A stretch of DNA of 64,000 nucleotides from Nitrobacter sp051535235 (GCF_051535235.1 NZ_JBPPLZ010000002.1:248001-312000), one strand, 5' to 3'. Shown: positions 7,384 to 15,688, counted from the first letter of the stretch. The notes: a model not told the origin generated them from the sequence alone. Program-made: numbers and translations.

Positions 7384-9858
7384 ATGCCCGATCTTCTGTT
7401 CGAACTGTTCTCCGAGGAAATTCCCGCGCGCATGCAGGCGAAGGCGGCGGACGACCTGCGCAGGATGGTTACCGACAAGCTGGTCGCCGAGGGTCTTGTT
7501 TATGAGGGCGCGAAAGCCTTCGTCACGCCGCGCCGCCTCGCGCTCACGGTGCACGGCGTTCCGGTGCGTCAACCCGATCTCAAGGATGAGCGCAAGGGAC
7601 CGAAGGTTGGCGCGCCCGACGCCGCGGTGCAGGGATTCCTAAAGGCGGCGGGATTGAAATCGCTGGATGAGGCCAAGATCCAGCGCGATCCGAAGAAGGG
7701 CGATTTCTACGTCGCGCTGATCGAGAAGCCCGGCCGTCCGGCGATCGACGTGCTGGCTGAATTCCTGCCCGTGGTCGTGCGCACCTTCCCGTGGCCGAAG
7801 CAGATGCGCTGGGGCGAACGCTCGGCGCAGCCCGGCGCGCTGACCTGGGTGCGGCCGCTGCATTCGATCATCGCGACGTTCGGCCTCGAGACCGAGGACC
7901 CTGACGTTGTGCGCTTCGACGTCGCAGGCATCAAAGCAGGGCAGGTCACGCGCGGTCACAGGTTCATGGCGCCGGAAGAACTCAGCGTGCGGCGCTTCGA
8001 GGATTACGAGGCGAAGCTGCACGACGCGAAAGTCGTGCTTGATCCGCAGCGACGCAAGGACATCATTCTCGCCGATGCGAAAGAACTGGCGTTTGCGCAA
8101 GGCTACGAGCTGATCGAGGATCAGGCGCTGCTCGACGAGGTCGCGGGCCTCGTCGAATGGCCGGTGGTGCTGATGGGTTCGTTCGATGCAGAATTTTTGT
8201 CGATACCGGGCGAAGTGATCCGCGCCACCATCCGCAACAACCAGAAGTGCTTTGTGGTCGACGATCCTAAGACAGGCAAGCTCGCCCCCAAATTCATCCT
8301 TGTCGCCAACATCGAGGCGAGCGATGGCGGCAAGGCGATCGTCGCCGGCAATGAGCGCGTGATCCGCGCGCGATTGTCCGATGCGAAGTTCTTTTATGAA
8401 ACCGATCTCAAGACCAAGCTGGAAGACCGGCTGCCGAAATTCGAGCAGATCGTGTTTCACGAAAAGCTCGGCACACAGGCCGAGCGCATCGCGCGCATCG
8501 AACGCCTGGCTGCCGAGATCGCTCCGCTGGTCGGTGCGGATGTCGAGAAGGCGAAGCGTGCGGCGCGACTGTGCAAGGCTGATTTGTTGACCGAAGTCGT
8601 CGGCGAATTCCCCGAGCTGCAAGGCCTGATGGGGAAATATTATGCACTCGCGCAAGGCGAGGATGCGTCCGTCGCTGCAGCCTGCGAGGAGCATTACAAG
8701 CCGCAGGGGCCGAACGACCGCGTGCCGAGCGATCCCGTTTCGATCGCGGTGGCGCTGGCCGACAAGATCGATACGCTGGTCGGCTTCTGGGCGATTGATG
8801 AAAAGCCGACGGGTAGCAAGGACCCTTATGCGTTGCGAAGGGCAGCGTTGGGGGTGATCAGGTTGGTGTTGGAGAATGAAATTCGCTGCAACTTAACTTC
8901 TATAATTGACATGGCGACCGTGTTGGTTCGCACGCAAAAAATCAGTCGATTGATAAGTCAATTTGGCGGAGTCGCAAACGTCAGTTTCGTTCAAAGAGGA
9001 GTTATGATCGGCAGTTTTTCAGTGGTGTCTGGAAATCTGATGGAAAGTCTGAACATTGGCCCCGATGCTGCCGTTAATCAGGAGCGGCTTCACGATTTGA
9101 CGCTGGGCATTACAGTAAGCTCCTTAGTCGAACAGGAGAGACCGGACGGTGAATTCTACTATGTACCCGGGACCTATGATGCGCATGCAGTAGAAGTTTT
9201 TTCAATCTCCGCTAATCTCCTCTCCTTCTTCGCCGACCGCCTGAAAGTCCAACTCCGCGAGCAGGGCGCGCGGCACGATCTTGTCGATGCCGTGTTTGCG
9301 CTGTCTTCCACCTCCTCCTTGAGGGGGGAGGTCGCGGCGCGCAGCGCCGCGGGAGGGGGTGGCTCCTCGCAGAAAGATCACCCCACCCCATCGCTGCGCG
9401 ATGACCCTCCCCCTCAAGGGGAGGGTGGAATGCAGGACGATCTCCTGATGATCGTCCGCCGCGTTGAGGCGCTCGGAAAATTCCTCGACACTGACGACGG
9501 CAGGAATCTGCTCGCCGGCACCAAGCGCGCGTCGAACATCCTCGCCATCGAGGAGAAGAAGGACAAGCGCAGCTTCGATGGCGTACCGGATGCCTCGCTC
9601 TACAGGCTCGACGAAGAGAAAGCGCTTGCTAAGGCCATCGATCAGGCAAAGGTTGAAGCAAGCGCTGCTGTCGCCAAGGAAGACTTCGCGAGCGCCATGG
9701 CTGCGATGGCGAAACTGCGGCCGGCGGTCGATGCCTTCTTCGACAAGGTGAAGGTCAACGACGACGATCCGAAGATCCGCGAAAACCGCCTGAAGCTGCT
9801 CAACGAGATTCGCGCCGCGACACGCACGGTCGCGGATTTTTCCAGGATTCAGGATTGA
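7384..9858 (+). CDS. glyS: Glycine--tRNA ligase beta subunit, enlarged by two in-frame segments
   Basis: The beta chain of glycyl-tRNA synthetase, which binds tRNA. It begins with DLLFELFSEEIPARMQ and has the HD-like core and the C-terminal anticodon-binding/DALR-like region (IRENRLKLLNEIRA). At 824 aa it is longer than the usual ~690-750. Two parts look extra. Residues ~499-610 (nt ~8880-9215) are visibly poorer in GC than the gene around them, joining LVLENEIR to LLSFFADRLKVQLREQG. Residues ~641-682 (nt 9306-9429) encode a family D palindrome between DAVFAL and DDLLMIVRRVEAL. Both keep frame, and the flanking sequences are the conserved family ones, so the gene is probably functional. Confidence 0.95.
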   Translation: MPDLLFELFSEEIPARMQAKAADDLRRMVTDKLVAEGLVYEGAKAFVTPRRLALTVHGVPVRQPDLKDERKGPKVGAPDAAVQGFLKAAGLKSLDEAKIQRDPKKGDFYVALIEKPGRPAIDVLAEFLPVVVRTFPWPKQMRWGERSAQPGALTWVRPLHSIIATFGLETEDPDVVRFDVAGIKAGQVTRGHRFMAPEELSVRRFEDYEAKLHDAKVVLDPQRRKDIILADAKELAFAQGYELIEDQALLDEVAGLVEWPVVLMGSFDAEFLSIPGEVIRATIRNNQKCFVVDDPKTGKLAPKFILVANIEASDGGKAIVAGNERVIRARLSDAKFFYETDLKTKLEDRLPKFEQIVFHEKLGTQAERIARIERLAAEIAPLVGADVEKAKRAARLCKADLLTEVVGEFPELQGLMGKYYALAQGEDASVAAACEEHYKPQGPNDRVPSDPVSIAVALADKIDTLVGFWAIDEKPTGSKDPYALRRAALGVIRLVLENEIRCNLTSIIDMATVLVRTQKISRLISQFGGVANVSFVQRGVMIGSFSVVSGNLMESLNIGPDAAVNQERLHDLTLGITVSSLVEQERPDGEFYYVPGTYDAHAVEVFSISANLLSFFADRLKVQLREQGARHDLVDAVFALSSTSSLRGEVAARSAAGGGGSSQKDHPTPSLRDDPPPQGEGGMQDDLLMIVRRVEALGKFLDTDDGRNLLAGTKRASNILAIEEKKDKRSFDGVPDASLYRLDEEKALAKAIDQAKVEASAAVAKEDFASAMAAMAKLRPAVDAFFDKVKVNDDDPKIRENRLKLLNEIRAATRTVADFSRIQD
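8880..9215 (+). other. Lower-GC in-frame segment inside glyS
   Basis: The stretch is plainly richer in A/T than the rest of glyS and uses codons rare in neighbouring genes (TTA, ATA, AGA, AAT). It encodes about 110 residues (beginning NLTSIIDMATVLVRTQ) in the linker before LLSFFADRLKVQ, a point where GlyS proteins usually have a much shorter, variable stretch. No start, stop or repeat marks its borders. It may be an acquired or fast-diverging surface domain. I cannot assign it to a family. Confidence 0.55.
9306..9429 (+). repeat. Family D GC-rich palindrome inserted in frame in glyS
   Basis: The two ends are inverted: CCACCTCCTCCTTGAGGGG near 9308 and CCCCTCAAGGGGAGGGTGG near 9410-9427. A second, inner hairpin (GCGGCGCGCAGCGCCGC) lies near 9335. 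The same kind of element occurs at 14322-14423, 19614-19756, 60187-60320 and inside ileS at 61924-62026. Here it encodes Ser/Gly/Pro-rich residues such as SLRGEVAARSAAGGGG and DDPPPQGEGG. Confidence 0.85.
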
Positions 9859-9866
9859 TGATGCAG

Positions 9867-9926
9867 CGGTTTCCGCGCCTCTCGCGGTAAACCGGAAACC
9901 CCGTCCCTGGAGGTGACGGGACGGGG
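9867..9926 (+). other. Two consecutive stem-loops after glyS
   Basis: CGGTTTCCGCG (9867-9877) pairs with CGCGGTAAACCG (9883-9894) with one bulged base, and CCCCGTCCC (9899-9907) pairs perfectly with GGGACGGGG (9918-9926). They begin 9 nt after the glyS stop. There is no T-run, so they may protect the 3' end or support Rho-dependent termination rather than act as an intrinsic terminator. Confidence 0.45.
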
Positions 9927-10033
9927 CTCCGGCTGCCCGCGTGGCGGCGGCTCCGATCGTGCCGCTGTTGTCACGCGAACTGACCTTGAAAACCGAACGC
10001 GCCCTTCGCACGTGGCGGACCGGGCACGGATGC

Positions 10034-10423
10034 TCAGTCGACCACCTGCATGATGCGGCGCGTGCGCGGCTCGATCAGAACGGTTTCGCCATTTACGACG
10101 GTGTAGCGATAGGGCGTCGCGCCGAAACGCTGCGGCACGTCGTAAAGCGTTACGCCTTCGTCAGCCAGGACCGCGCCGATGACGATGTTTTGCGAAACGG
10201 TGTATGAGGGGATGCGCTCGGTCACGACGTATTCGCGAAACGCCGGAAGCTGCTCGTTGACAATCCCGCCATTGGCATCGACTTCGACCGGCTGGGTGAC
10301 GACCATCTCGGTCGACGGAGCAGCGCCGACCGTGACGCCTTGCGCGTGAGCAGCGAGCGTGGTGCCAAGGGTCGTGCCAAGTACAGTCGCAAATGCGGCA
10401 ACAGCCGCAGCCGTATGTCTCAT
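10034..10423 (-). CDS. DUF1236 family secreted protein
   Basis: A 129-residue protein with a signal peptide (HTAAAVAAFATVLGTTLG...AHAQG, cleavage after AHA) and the DUF1236 core: FREYVVTERIPSYTV, then VGAVLADEGVTLYDVP and PYRYTVVNGETVLIEPRTRRIMQVV. DUF1236 is common and often multi-copy in Bradyrhizobiaceae; it is periplasmic and of unknown function. I start at ATG 10423, which has ATGAGG six bases upstream; an ATG 12 nt earlier is also possible. It is divergent from the DUF3096 gene, with 237 nt between them for both promoters. Confidence 0.85.
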   Translation of the reverse strand: MRHTAAAVAAFATVLGTTLGTTLAAHAQGVTVGAAPSTEMVVTQPVEVDANGGIVNEQLPAFREYVVTERIPSYTVSQNIVIGAVLADEGVTLYDVPQRFGATPYRYTVVNGETVLIEPRTRRIMQVVD

Positions 10424-10660
10424 GATCGACCTCATTTCTTTATAGTGCCGAATGTGCGCAAGCGAGGCGCACAGTCGGGCTGTCATGCCAATTCATCCGA
10501 CCTGCCAACGTTCCCGCCTCCAGCTTGGCATTTCTGCGGCGTTTTTCGGCAATGTCACAAATGAGGCGGAACAGCAGATCGACCGCGGCCGCTATCATGA
10601 AGCCGGCGCGGCGGATAAAGTTTTCCGCGATTCGCAAATCGCATCAGTGGAGATTTCTCA

Positions 10661-10816
10661 ATGGTCATCACGGCAGCGCATATCCAGCCCATCGTGGCAC
10701 TGATCGCAGGCATCCTGATCCTGTTGATGCCGCGCTTCCTCAATTTCGTCATCGCCATCTATCTCATCTTCGTCGGCCTTCAGGGTCTCGGCGTGTTGAA
10801 GATGCTTCACCTCTGA
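10661..10816 (+). CDS. DUF3096 family small membrane protein
   Basis: A 51-residue reading frame, ATG 10661 to TGA 10816, with GTGGAGA seven bases upstream. The product has two hydrophobic helices (IQPIVALIAGILILLMP and FLNFVIAIYLIFVGLQGLG) separated by PRFLN, which is the DUF3096 pattern (IQP-LALIAG-ILI--PR-LN--VAIYLI--G). It is an inner-membrane protein of unknown role. It is short enough to be missed by automatic calling. Confidence 0.85.
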   Translation: MVITAAHIQPIVALIAGILILLMPRFLNFVIAIYLIFVGLQGLGVLKMLHL

Positions 10817-10978
10817 TGCTTGCGATGGCCGCACGCACGATTTAGCGGAGCGCGCCTCTAGGGACGCGCAGGCGGGGTTGCGCGTCCGGTCAGGTTGCGC
10901 CGCTGACCGTGATGACGATCGTGACGGGCGGCCGAATGTCGCTTGCCTTCCGACCTGAACAGGTATTCAGTCCTTCAG

Positions 10979-11007
10979 GTGCCGGTGCCGGTGCCGGTGC
11001 CGGCGGC
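10979..11007. repeat. Hexanucleotide tandem repeat (GGTGCC)n
   Basis: About four and a half direct copies of GGTGCC followed by a GCGGCGG tail, in the 315-nt interval (10817-11131) that has no convincing gene. It lies just before the family A element upstream of the TetR gene. It could vary in copy number; no regulatory role is shown. Confidence 0.7.
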
Positions 11008-11015
11008 GGTCTGCC

Positions 11016-11117
11016 AGAGCATGATTCCGAAAAGCGGAAACGGTTTCGGATAGGATCATGCTCAACCGGCGGGATAGATTTAGCCTCCGATTCAACGCGG
11101 TTGAACCGGATGCTAAG
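11016..11117. repeat. Family A double-hairpin repeat, degenerate copy
   Basis: AGAGCATGATTCCGAAAAG ... GATCATGCTC forms the first stem; CCGATTCAACGCGGTTGAACCGG forms the second. The order and spacing match the two complete copies at 41937-42041 and 55748-55852, but the CTAG ends are lost. It ends about 15 nt before the TetR start codon, so it probably supplies part of that gene's 5' leader. Confidence 0.75.
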
Positions 11118-11131
11118 GACATGAAACGCGC

Positions 11132-11815
11132 ATGGTGTATCGGCGGACCCAACAGGTCGTGAAGCGCCTCGCCGCGCGTCGCCGCGCCATTTTGACGGCG
11201 GCGCGGGATACGGCCAGCAGCGGCGGCATGGCGGCGGTGCAGATCGCTCCCGTCGCGGTTCGCGCCAACGTCGCCGCCGGCACGGTCTATCGTTATTTTC
11301 CCTCCAAGGCGGATCTGATCTCCGAACTGATAAAGGAAGTTTCGCGCGACGAACTGGCCGCGATAAGCGCCGCCGCCGAGGCGGCGCCGGGGCCGTCCTC
11401 GGCGCTGGCTGCCGCCCTCGCGACCGTTGCCGTGCACATGGTGTCGCACCGGAAACTGGCGTGGGGCATTCTGGCGGAGCCGATCGATGTCGATGTGGCG
11501 GTAACGCGTCTGGCGAGCCGCCGCGAGATCGCCGGCGAGATCGAGAAGCGTATCATCGCTGCCGTGCGTGCCGGACATCTGCCGGCGCAGGATACGTCGC
11601 TGGCTGCGACTGCGCTGCTTGGCGCGCTGCAGGAATCACTTGTTGGTCCGCTGACACCGGATAATCTCGATGATCCGGCGAGGCTGCGCGACGTGGTGCA
11701 GACCGCCACCTTGCTGGCGTTGCGCGCGGTCGGCGTGACCGATGCGCGCGCCCGTGGCCTTGTGGTGCAGGCTGCCCTGCCGACCATGATGCCGGCAGGG
11801 GAGCGCGTGGGCTAG
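11132..11815 (+). CDS. TetR/AcrR family transcriptional regulator
   Basis: A 227-residue regulator. Residues ~15-62 form the TetR helix-turn-helix (AILTAARDTASSGGMAAVQ, then VRANVAAGTVYRYFPSKADLI, with the hallmark GTVYRYFPSK). The C-terminal domain is helical and Ala-rich, with no ligand that I can infer. No divergent or adjacent transporter or enzyme indicates its target; neighbours are DUF3096 and, convergent, a cytochrome c. Its TAG stop coincides with the CTAG end of a family B repeat. Confidence 0.9.
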   Translation: MVYRRTQQVVKRLAARRRAILTAARDTASSGGMAAVQIAPVAVRANVAAGTVYRYFPSKADLISELIKEVSRDELAAISAAAEAAPGPSSALAAALATVAVHMVSHRKLAWGILAEPIDVDVAVTRLASRREIAGEIEKRIIAAVRAGHLPAQDTSLAATALLGALQESLVGPLTPDNLDDPARLRDVVQTATLLALRAVGVTDARARGLVVQAALPTMMPAGERVG

Positions 11816-11956
11816 AGTCAATGGAGCCCTTCTGATGAAATCAGAAACCAGGCTCCATGATTTTGTTTTGACGCGTTTTCTTGATGCGAACCGGTGATGC
11901 GAACCGGTATGCATCCTCAGGTCAAGCCCGAGGACATGCTTCGCTCGAAACGCTAC
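11812..11956 (-). repeat. Family B repeat (copy 1), abutting the tetR stop codon
   Basis: Begins with CTAGAG at 11812, in which TAG is the tetR stop. It contains a hairpin (CCTTCTGATGAAATCAGAAACC), the conserved core ATGATTTTGTTTTGACGCG, then TTTTCTTGATGCGAACCGGT, and ends TTCGCTCGAAACGCTA. This copy has a duplicated GATGCGAACCGGT and an extra ~28 nt (ATCCTCAGGTCAAGCCCGAG) also seen in degenerate form near 17513. Other copies are at 24107, 31319, 51731 and 55068. Confidence 0.85.
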
Positions 11957-11962
11957 AGGGCG

Positions 11963-12358
11963 TTACTTGACCTTGCCGTCCTTGTCGAACTGCGAGACGT
12001 AGGCCCAGAGATTGTCGAGTTCGCTCTGCTTGGTAATGCCGGCGAACACCATTTTGATGCCCGGAATCTTGGCCTTGGGGTTCTTGATGTATTCCTCGAA
12101 CTCCTTCTGATTCCAGGTAATGCCGGAATTCTTCATGGCGTCCGAATAGGCATAGCCTGCTTCGGTGCCGGCCTTGCGTCCGTCCAGGCCATTGAGGTCA
12201 GGTCCGACCTTGTTCGTAGCGCCCGGGCCGATGGCATGACAGGCCATGCACTTGTTGAAGGCAGACTTCCCGGCTTCTACGTCCGCCGCGGACGAACTGC
12301 CTACGCTAGCAAGCGCGAAACCGAGGACGGTCAATGCGGAGATGGCGAACGTTTTCAT
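11963..12358 (-). CDS. Class I cytochrome c (c2/c550 type)
   Basis: A 131-residue periplasmic electron carrier. The signal peptide is residues 1-25 (ISALTVLGFALASVGSSSA|AD). Haem attachment is C37-M-A-C-H41, and M103 in IPGIKMVFAG is the likely sixth ligand. GPDLNGLDGRKAG and WNQKEFEEYIKNPKAKIPG are the class I signatures. Length and motifs fit the c550/c2 proteins that shuttle electrons to terminal oxidases; in Nitrobacter such a protein accepts electrons from nitrite oxidoreductase, but nothing here shows that partner. It is convergent with tetR and separated from it only by a family B element. Confidence 0.93.
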   Translation of the reverse strand: MKTFAISALTVLGFALASVGSSSAADVEAGKSAFNKCMACHAIGPGATNKVGPDLNGLDGRKAGTEAGYAYSDAMKNSGITWNQKEFEEYIKNPKAKIPGIKMVFAGITKQSELDNLWAYVSQFDKDGKVK

Positions 12359-12767
12359 GGAGACCTCTGAGTTCCTAGTGGTGGCTTCAGGCTGAAGCGG
12401 TTGGGATTTACCTCTCCTGAGAGGAAAGGTCGGTGTCTGGATTCTGTAGCACGCAGGTCGTGCGACAACCTTGGATGCGAACCGCAGAATCGAAGGATAC
12501 CACCGATCTTAGAATGATTCGAGTGTGATTTAGGCGCAAAAAAGGCCATCTGGCGGGCTCGCCGGGTGCGCGGCAGCCGTTTCATATTTTGGCCAGTCGC
12601 GCTGCGGCCGCGACTTTATCGCGCAACCCTAGCATTCGGCCGAAACGCGAACAATCCTATTTAACTAAAGGCCGGCGATGCCTACACAAGACGTACGAAG
12701 TGTGGTTGATCCGGCTGGTTTTGTTGCGACCGCCGCGATCAGATCGCAACGCCGGAGCATCTGCCAT
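12359..12767. other. 409-nt intergenic region between cytochrome c and glcD
   Basis: This divergent region must hold promoters for the cytochrome c gene and glcDEF; AGAGG lies just before the cytochrome start. A short hairpin GCTTCAGGCTGAAGC follows a lone CTAGTGG near 12376 and could be the remnant of a CTAG element. I see no convincing gene or operator. Confidence 0.4.
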
Positions 12768-14261
12768 ATGCCCATTGTGATGCCCGCATCGGATCAGGCG
12801 GTGCTCGATCGCCGCGATGCCATCGTCGCGGACCTGAGCGCGATCGTGCCGGGCGAAGGCGTGATCTCCAGCGCCGCGGAAATGCTGCCGTATGAATCGG
12901 ACGCCCTGACCGCCTATCGTCAGCCGCCCATGGTGGTGGTGTTGCCGGAAACCACGGAGCAGGTGTCGCGCGTTCTGAAATATTGCTTCGAGAACGGCAT
13001 CAAGGTGGTGCCGCGCGGCTCCGGCACCTCGCTGTCGGGGGGAGCATTGCCGCTGGAGGATGCGGTGCTGCTGGGGCTGGGCAAATTCAAGCGCATCCGC
13101 GAGATCGATTTCGACAACCGCGTCGTCGTCACCGAGCCCGGCGTCACCAATCTCGCCATCAGCCAGGCGGTGGCCCATGCGGGCTTCTACTACGCGCCCG
13201 ATCCGTCATCGCAGATCGCCTGCTCGATCGGCGGCAACATCGCGGAAAATTCCGGCGGCATTCACTGCCTGAAATACGGCATGACCACCAACAACGTGCT
13301 CGGCTGCGAGCTCGTGCTGATGTCGGGTGAAATCCTGCGGATCGGCGGCAAGGCGCCCGAGAGCGCGGGTTACGACCTTATGGGAATTATCACCGGCTCC
13401 GAAGGGCTGCTCGGCGTCGTCACCGAGGTCACGGTTCGTATCCTGAGAAAGCCGGAAACCGCGCGGGCGTTGATGGTCGGCTTCGCGCAAGTCGAGGCGG
13501 CAGGTGCGTGCGTCGCGAAGATCATCGGCGCCGGCATCATTCCCGGCGGCATGGAGATGATGGACAAGCCCGCGATCCACGCCGCGGAAGCCTTCGTTCA
13601 TGCCGGCTATCCGCTCGATGTCGAGGCGTTGCTGATCATCGAGCTTGACGGTTCTTCAATCGAGGTCGACGAACTCATCAAGCGGGTCGAGGCCATCGCG
13701 CTGGGTTGCGGATCGACCACCTGCCGGATTTCCGGTTCGGAAGCCGAGCGCGACCTGTTCTGGGCTGGCCGCAAGGCGGCGTTTCCGGCGGTCGGCCGCA
13801 TCTCGCCGGACTATCTCTGCATGGATGGCACCATTCCGCGCGGCGCGCTGCCGCGGGCGCTGGCGCGCATCCGCGAACTCGGCGAGAAATACGGCCTCGG
13901 CGTCGCCAACGTATTCCATGCCGGCGACGGCAATCTTCACCCGCTTATTCTTTACGATGCCAACAAGCCGGGGGAGATGGACAAGGCGGAAGCGTTCGGC
14001 GCGGAGATACTGCGCTGCTGCGTCGAACTCGGCGGGGTTCTGACCGGCGAGCACGGCGTCGGGATCGAGAAGCGCGACCTGATGCCTCATATGTTCAGCG
14101 AGGTCGATCTCGACCAGCAGCAGCGGCTGAAATGCGCGTTCGATCCGCAGGGGCTGCTCAATCCGGGAAAGATGTTTCCGACGCTGCACCGCTGCGCCGA
14201 ACTCGGCCGCGTCCATGTGCATGGCGGCAAGCTGGCGTTTCCGGATCTGCCGAGGTTTTGA
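12768..14261 (+). CDS. glcD: Glycolate oxidase subunit GlcD (FAD-linked)
   Basis: The 497-residue catalytic flavoprotein of glycolate dehydrogenase, which oxidises glycolate to glyoxylate (E. coli GlcD: 499 aa). The FAD-binding PCMH domain holds VVPRGSGTSLSGGALP, CSIGGNIAENSGGIHCLKYG and GSEGLLGVVTEVTVRIL; the C-terminal cap has FHAGDGNLHPLILYD and GGVLTGEHGVGIEKRDLM. I start at ATG 12768 (MPIVMPASDQAVLDRR), the family N-terminus; an ATG at 12678 adds 30 unsupported residues. It is first in the glcDEF order. The D-lactate dehydrogenase family is the alternative, but the E and F subunits settle the complex. Confidence 0.94.
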   Translation: MPIVMPASDQAVLDRRDAIVADLSAIVPGEGVISSAAEMLPYESDALTAYRQPPMVVVLPETTEQVSRVLKYCFENGIKVVPRGSGTSLSGGALPLEDAVLLGLGKFKRIREIDFDNRVVVTEPGVTNLAISQAVAHAGFYYAPDPSSQIACSIGGNIAENSGGIHCLKYGMTTNNVLGCELVLMSGEILRIGGKAPESAGYDLMGIITGSEGLLGVVTEVTVRILRKPETARALMVGFAQVEAAGACVAKIIGAGIIPGGMEMMDKPAIHAAEAFVHAGYPLDVEALLIIELDGSSIEVDELIKRVEAIALGCGSTTCRISGSEAERDLFWAGRKAAFPAVGRISPDYLCMDGTIPRGALPRALARIRELGEKYGLGVANVFHAGDGNLHPLILYDANKPGEMDKAEAFGAEILRCCVELGGVLTGEHGVGIEKRDLMPHMFSEVDLDQQQRLKCAFDPQGLLNPGKMFPTLHRCAELGRVHVHGGKLAFPDLPRF

Positions 14262-14321
14262 GTCCGTGGTTGAGATAGAAGATCGATGAGAAAACTCGGC
14301 ATCGCGTTCGGGCACGAATTG

Positions 14322-14423
14322 CTCTCTCCCCTTTTGTGGAGGAGAGGTGGAGAGGGGAGTAACCCCGGCTCCGGATTTCGTTGCTTGCCCCCCTCGCTAA
14401 CCCTCCCCCACAAGGGGGGAGGG
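14322..14423. repeat. Family D palindrome between glcD and glcE
   Basis: CTCTCTCCCCTTTTGTGGAG (14322-14341) and CCTCCCCCACAAGGGGGGAG (14402-14421) are the imperfect inverted ends. It fills most of the 185 nt between glcD and glcE and lies 24 nt before the likely glcE start. An in-frame ATG for glcE at 14381 lies inside the repeat and would give a repeat-encoded N-terminus. Confidence 0.8.
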
Positions 14424-14446
14424 AACACAGCAGTCTGCGGGCAGCC

Positions 14447-15688
14447 GTGACTGTCCTGCGCATCCGGGACGCCGCCGACGTGGAAGCCGCCGTGCGCGCC
14501 GCGATCGCCGGTGAGCAGCCGCTCGAGATCATCGGCCACGGTTCGAAGCGGCCCATCGGGCATGCGATGGCGACCAATGCGGTGCTCGACGTCTCGGCGC
14601 TGAATGCGGTGACCTCCTATGAGCCGAACGAACTCATCATCACGGTGCAGGCCGGCGCTGCGCTCGATGACGTGCTGTCGCTGATCGATTCAAGGAACCA
14701 GCAGTTCGCGTTCGAGCCGATGGACACCGCCGCATTGCTCGACGCTCGCTCGGGCCGCGGCACCATCGGCGGCATGATCGGGGCCGGGCTCGCCGGCCCG
14801 CGCCGCATCAAGGCCGGCGGCGTGCGCGATCATCTGCTCGGCGTTCACGCCGTCTCCGGCTTCGGCGACAGTTTCAAGGCCGGCGGCCGGGTGGTGAAGA
14901 ACGTCACCGGCTACGATCTCTGCAAGCTGCTGGCGGGATCGTGGGGCACGCTCGCGGTCATGACCGAGGTGACGCTCAAGGTGATGCCCAAGGCCGAGGC
15001 GGAACGCTCGCTGGTGCTGCGCGGGCTCGACGACGTCACCGCCAATCGCGCGCTGACGGCGGCGCTGGGCTCGCCGTACGACGTCTCGGGGGCGGCGCAT
15101 GTGCCGGGCACGGCTCGCGGGGCCGCGCAGGGCGCGCTTGCCGGCCTTGCAACGGCAGGAAAGGCAGTAACGGTGTTGCGGCTGGAAGGCATCGCCGCTT
15201 CGGTCGCTCACCGCGCGTCGGCGCTCGCTGCGGACCTTGCCTCGTTCGGAACGGCCGAACTCGTCGAGGACGCGCAGTCGGCTGCCCTGTGGCGCGATAT
15301 CCGCGACGTCATTCCGTTCGCGGCCGGCGGGGCGTTCGGCGCGTATCCGGTGTGGCGGATCGTCTGCCCGCCGGCGCGAGGCGGTGCGTTCGGTCAGGCG
15401 GTGGCGCGCGAGACCGGCGGCGAGGTGATCTACGACTGGGGCGGCGGATTGATCTGGGCGGCGCTGCCGCCCTCGGCCGATGCCCATGCCGCGCCGCTGC
15501 GCCGGCGGCTCGCCGGCATCGGCGGCCATGCGACCCTGCTGCGGGCCGACGAGGGAACGCGACGCGCGGTCGATGTGTTTCATCCGCAGGCGAAGGGCGT
15601 CGCCGCATTGTCCGAGAGGGTGCGGCAGAGCTTCGATCCGAAAAGCATTCTCAATCGCGGCAGGCTGGCCCGGACCCCGATCTCATGA
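14447..15688 (+). CDS. glcE: Glycolate oxidase subunit GlcE (FAD-binding)
   Basis: The second flavoprotein-type subunit of glycolate dehydrogenase, 413 aa from GTG 14447 (MTVLRIRDAADVEAAVRAAI). It carries the PCMH FAD-binding pattern: LEIIGHGSKRPIGH, then GTIGGMIGAGLAGPRRIKAGGVRDHLLGVHAVSG, read here as separate motifs, and KNVTGYDLCKLLAGSWGTLA. It is longer than E. coli GlcE (350). The alternative start at ATG 14381 lies in a family D repeat and is unlikely to be ancestral. Its stop overlaps the glcF start (ATGA). Confidence 0.9.
   Translation: MTVLRIRDAADVEAAVRAAIAGEQPLEIIGHGSKRPIGHAMATNAVLDVSALNAVTSYEPNELIITVQAGAALDDVLSLIDSRNQQFAFEPMDTAALLDARSGRGTIGGMIGAGLAGPRRIKAGGVRDHLLGVHAVSGFGDSFKAGGRVVKNVTGYDLCKLLAGSWGTLAVMTEVTLKVMPKAEAERSLVLRGLDDVTANRALTAALGSPYDVSGAAHVPGTARGAAQGALAGLATAGKAVTVLRLEGIAASVAHRASALAADLASFGTAELVEDAQSAALWRDIRDVIPFAAGGAFGAYPVWRIVCPPARGGAFGQAVARETGGEVIYDWGGGLIWAALPPSADAHAAPLRRRLAGIGGHATLLRADEGTRRAVDVFHPQAKGVAALSERVRQSFDPKSILNRGRLARTPIS

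Noticed and set aside
10909..11124. 71-codon frame before tetR
   Set aside because: It encodes the hexamer repeat and the family A relic, with no RBS or family match.
11812..11956. Repeat element considered as a tRNA or small RNA gene
   Set aside because: It has a hairpin but no cloverleaf or T-loop sequence, and copies recur with CTAG ends, so I treat it as a repeat.
14941..15684. N-terminal extension of glcF back to 14941
   Set aside because: This part lies over glcE in another frame; the family start and ATGA overlap place glcF at 15685.
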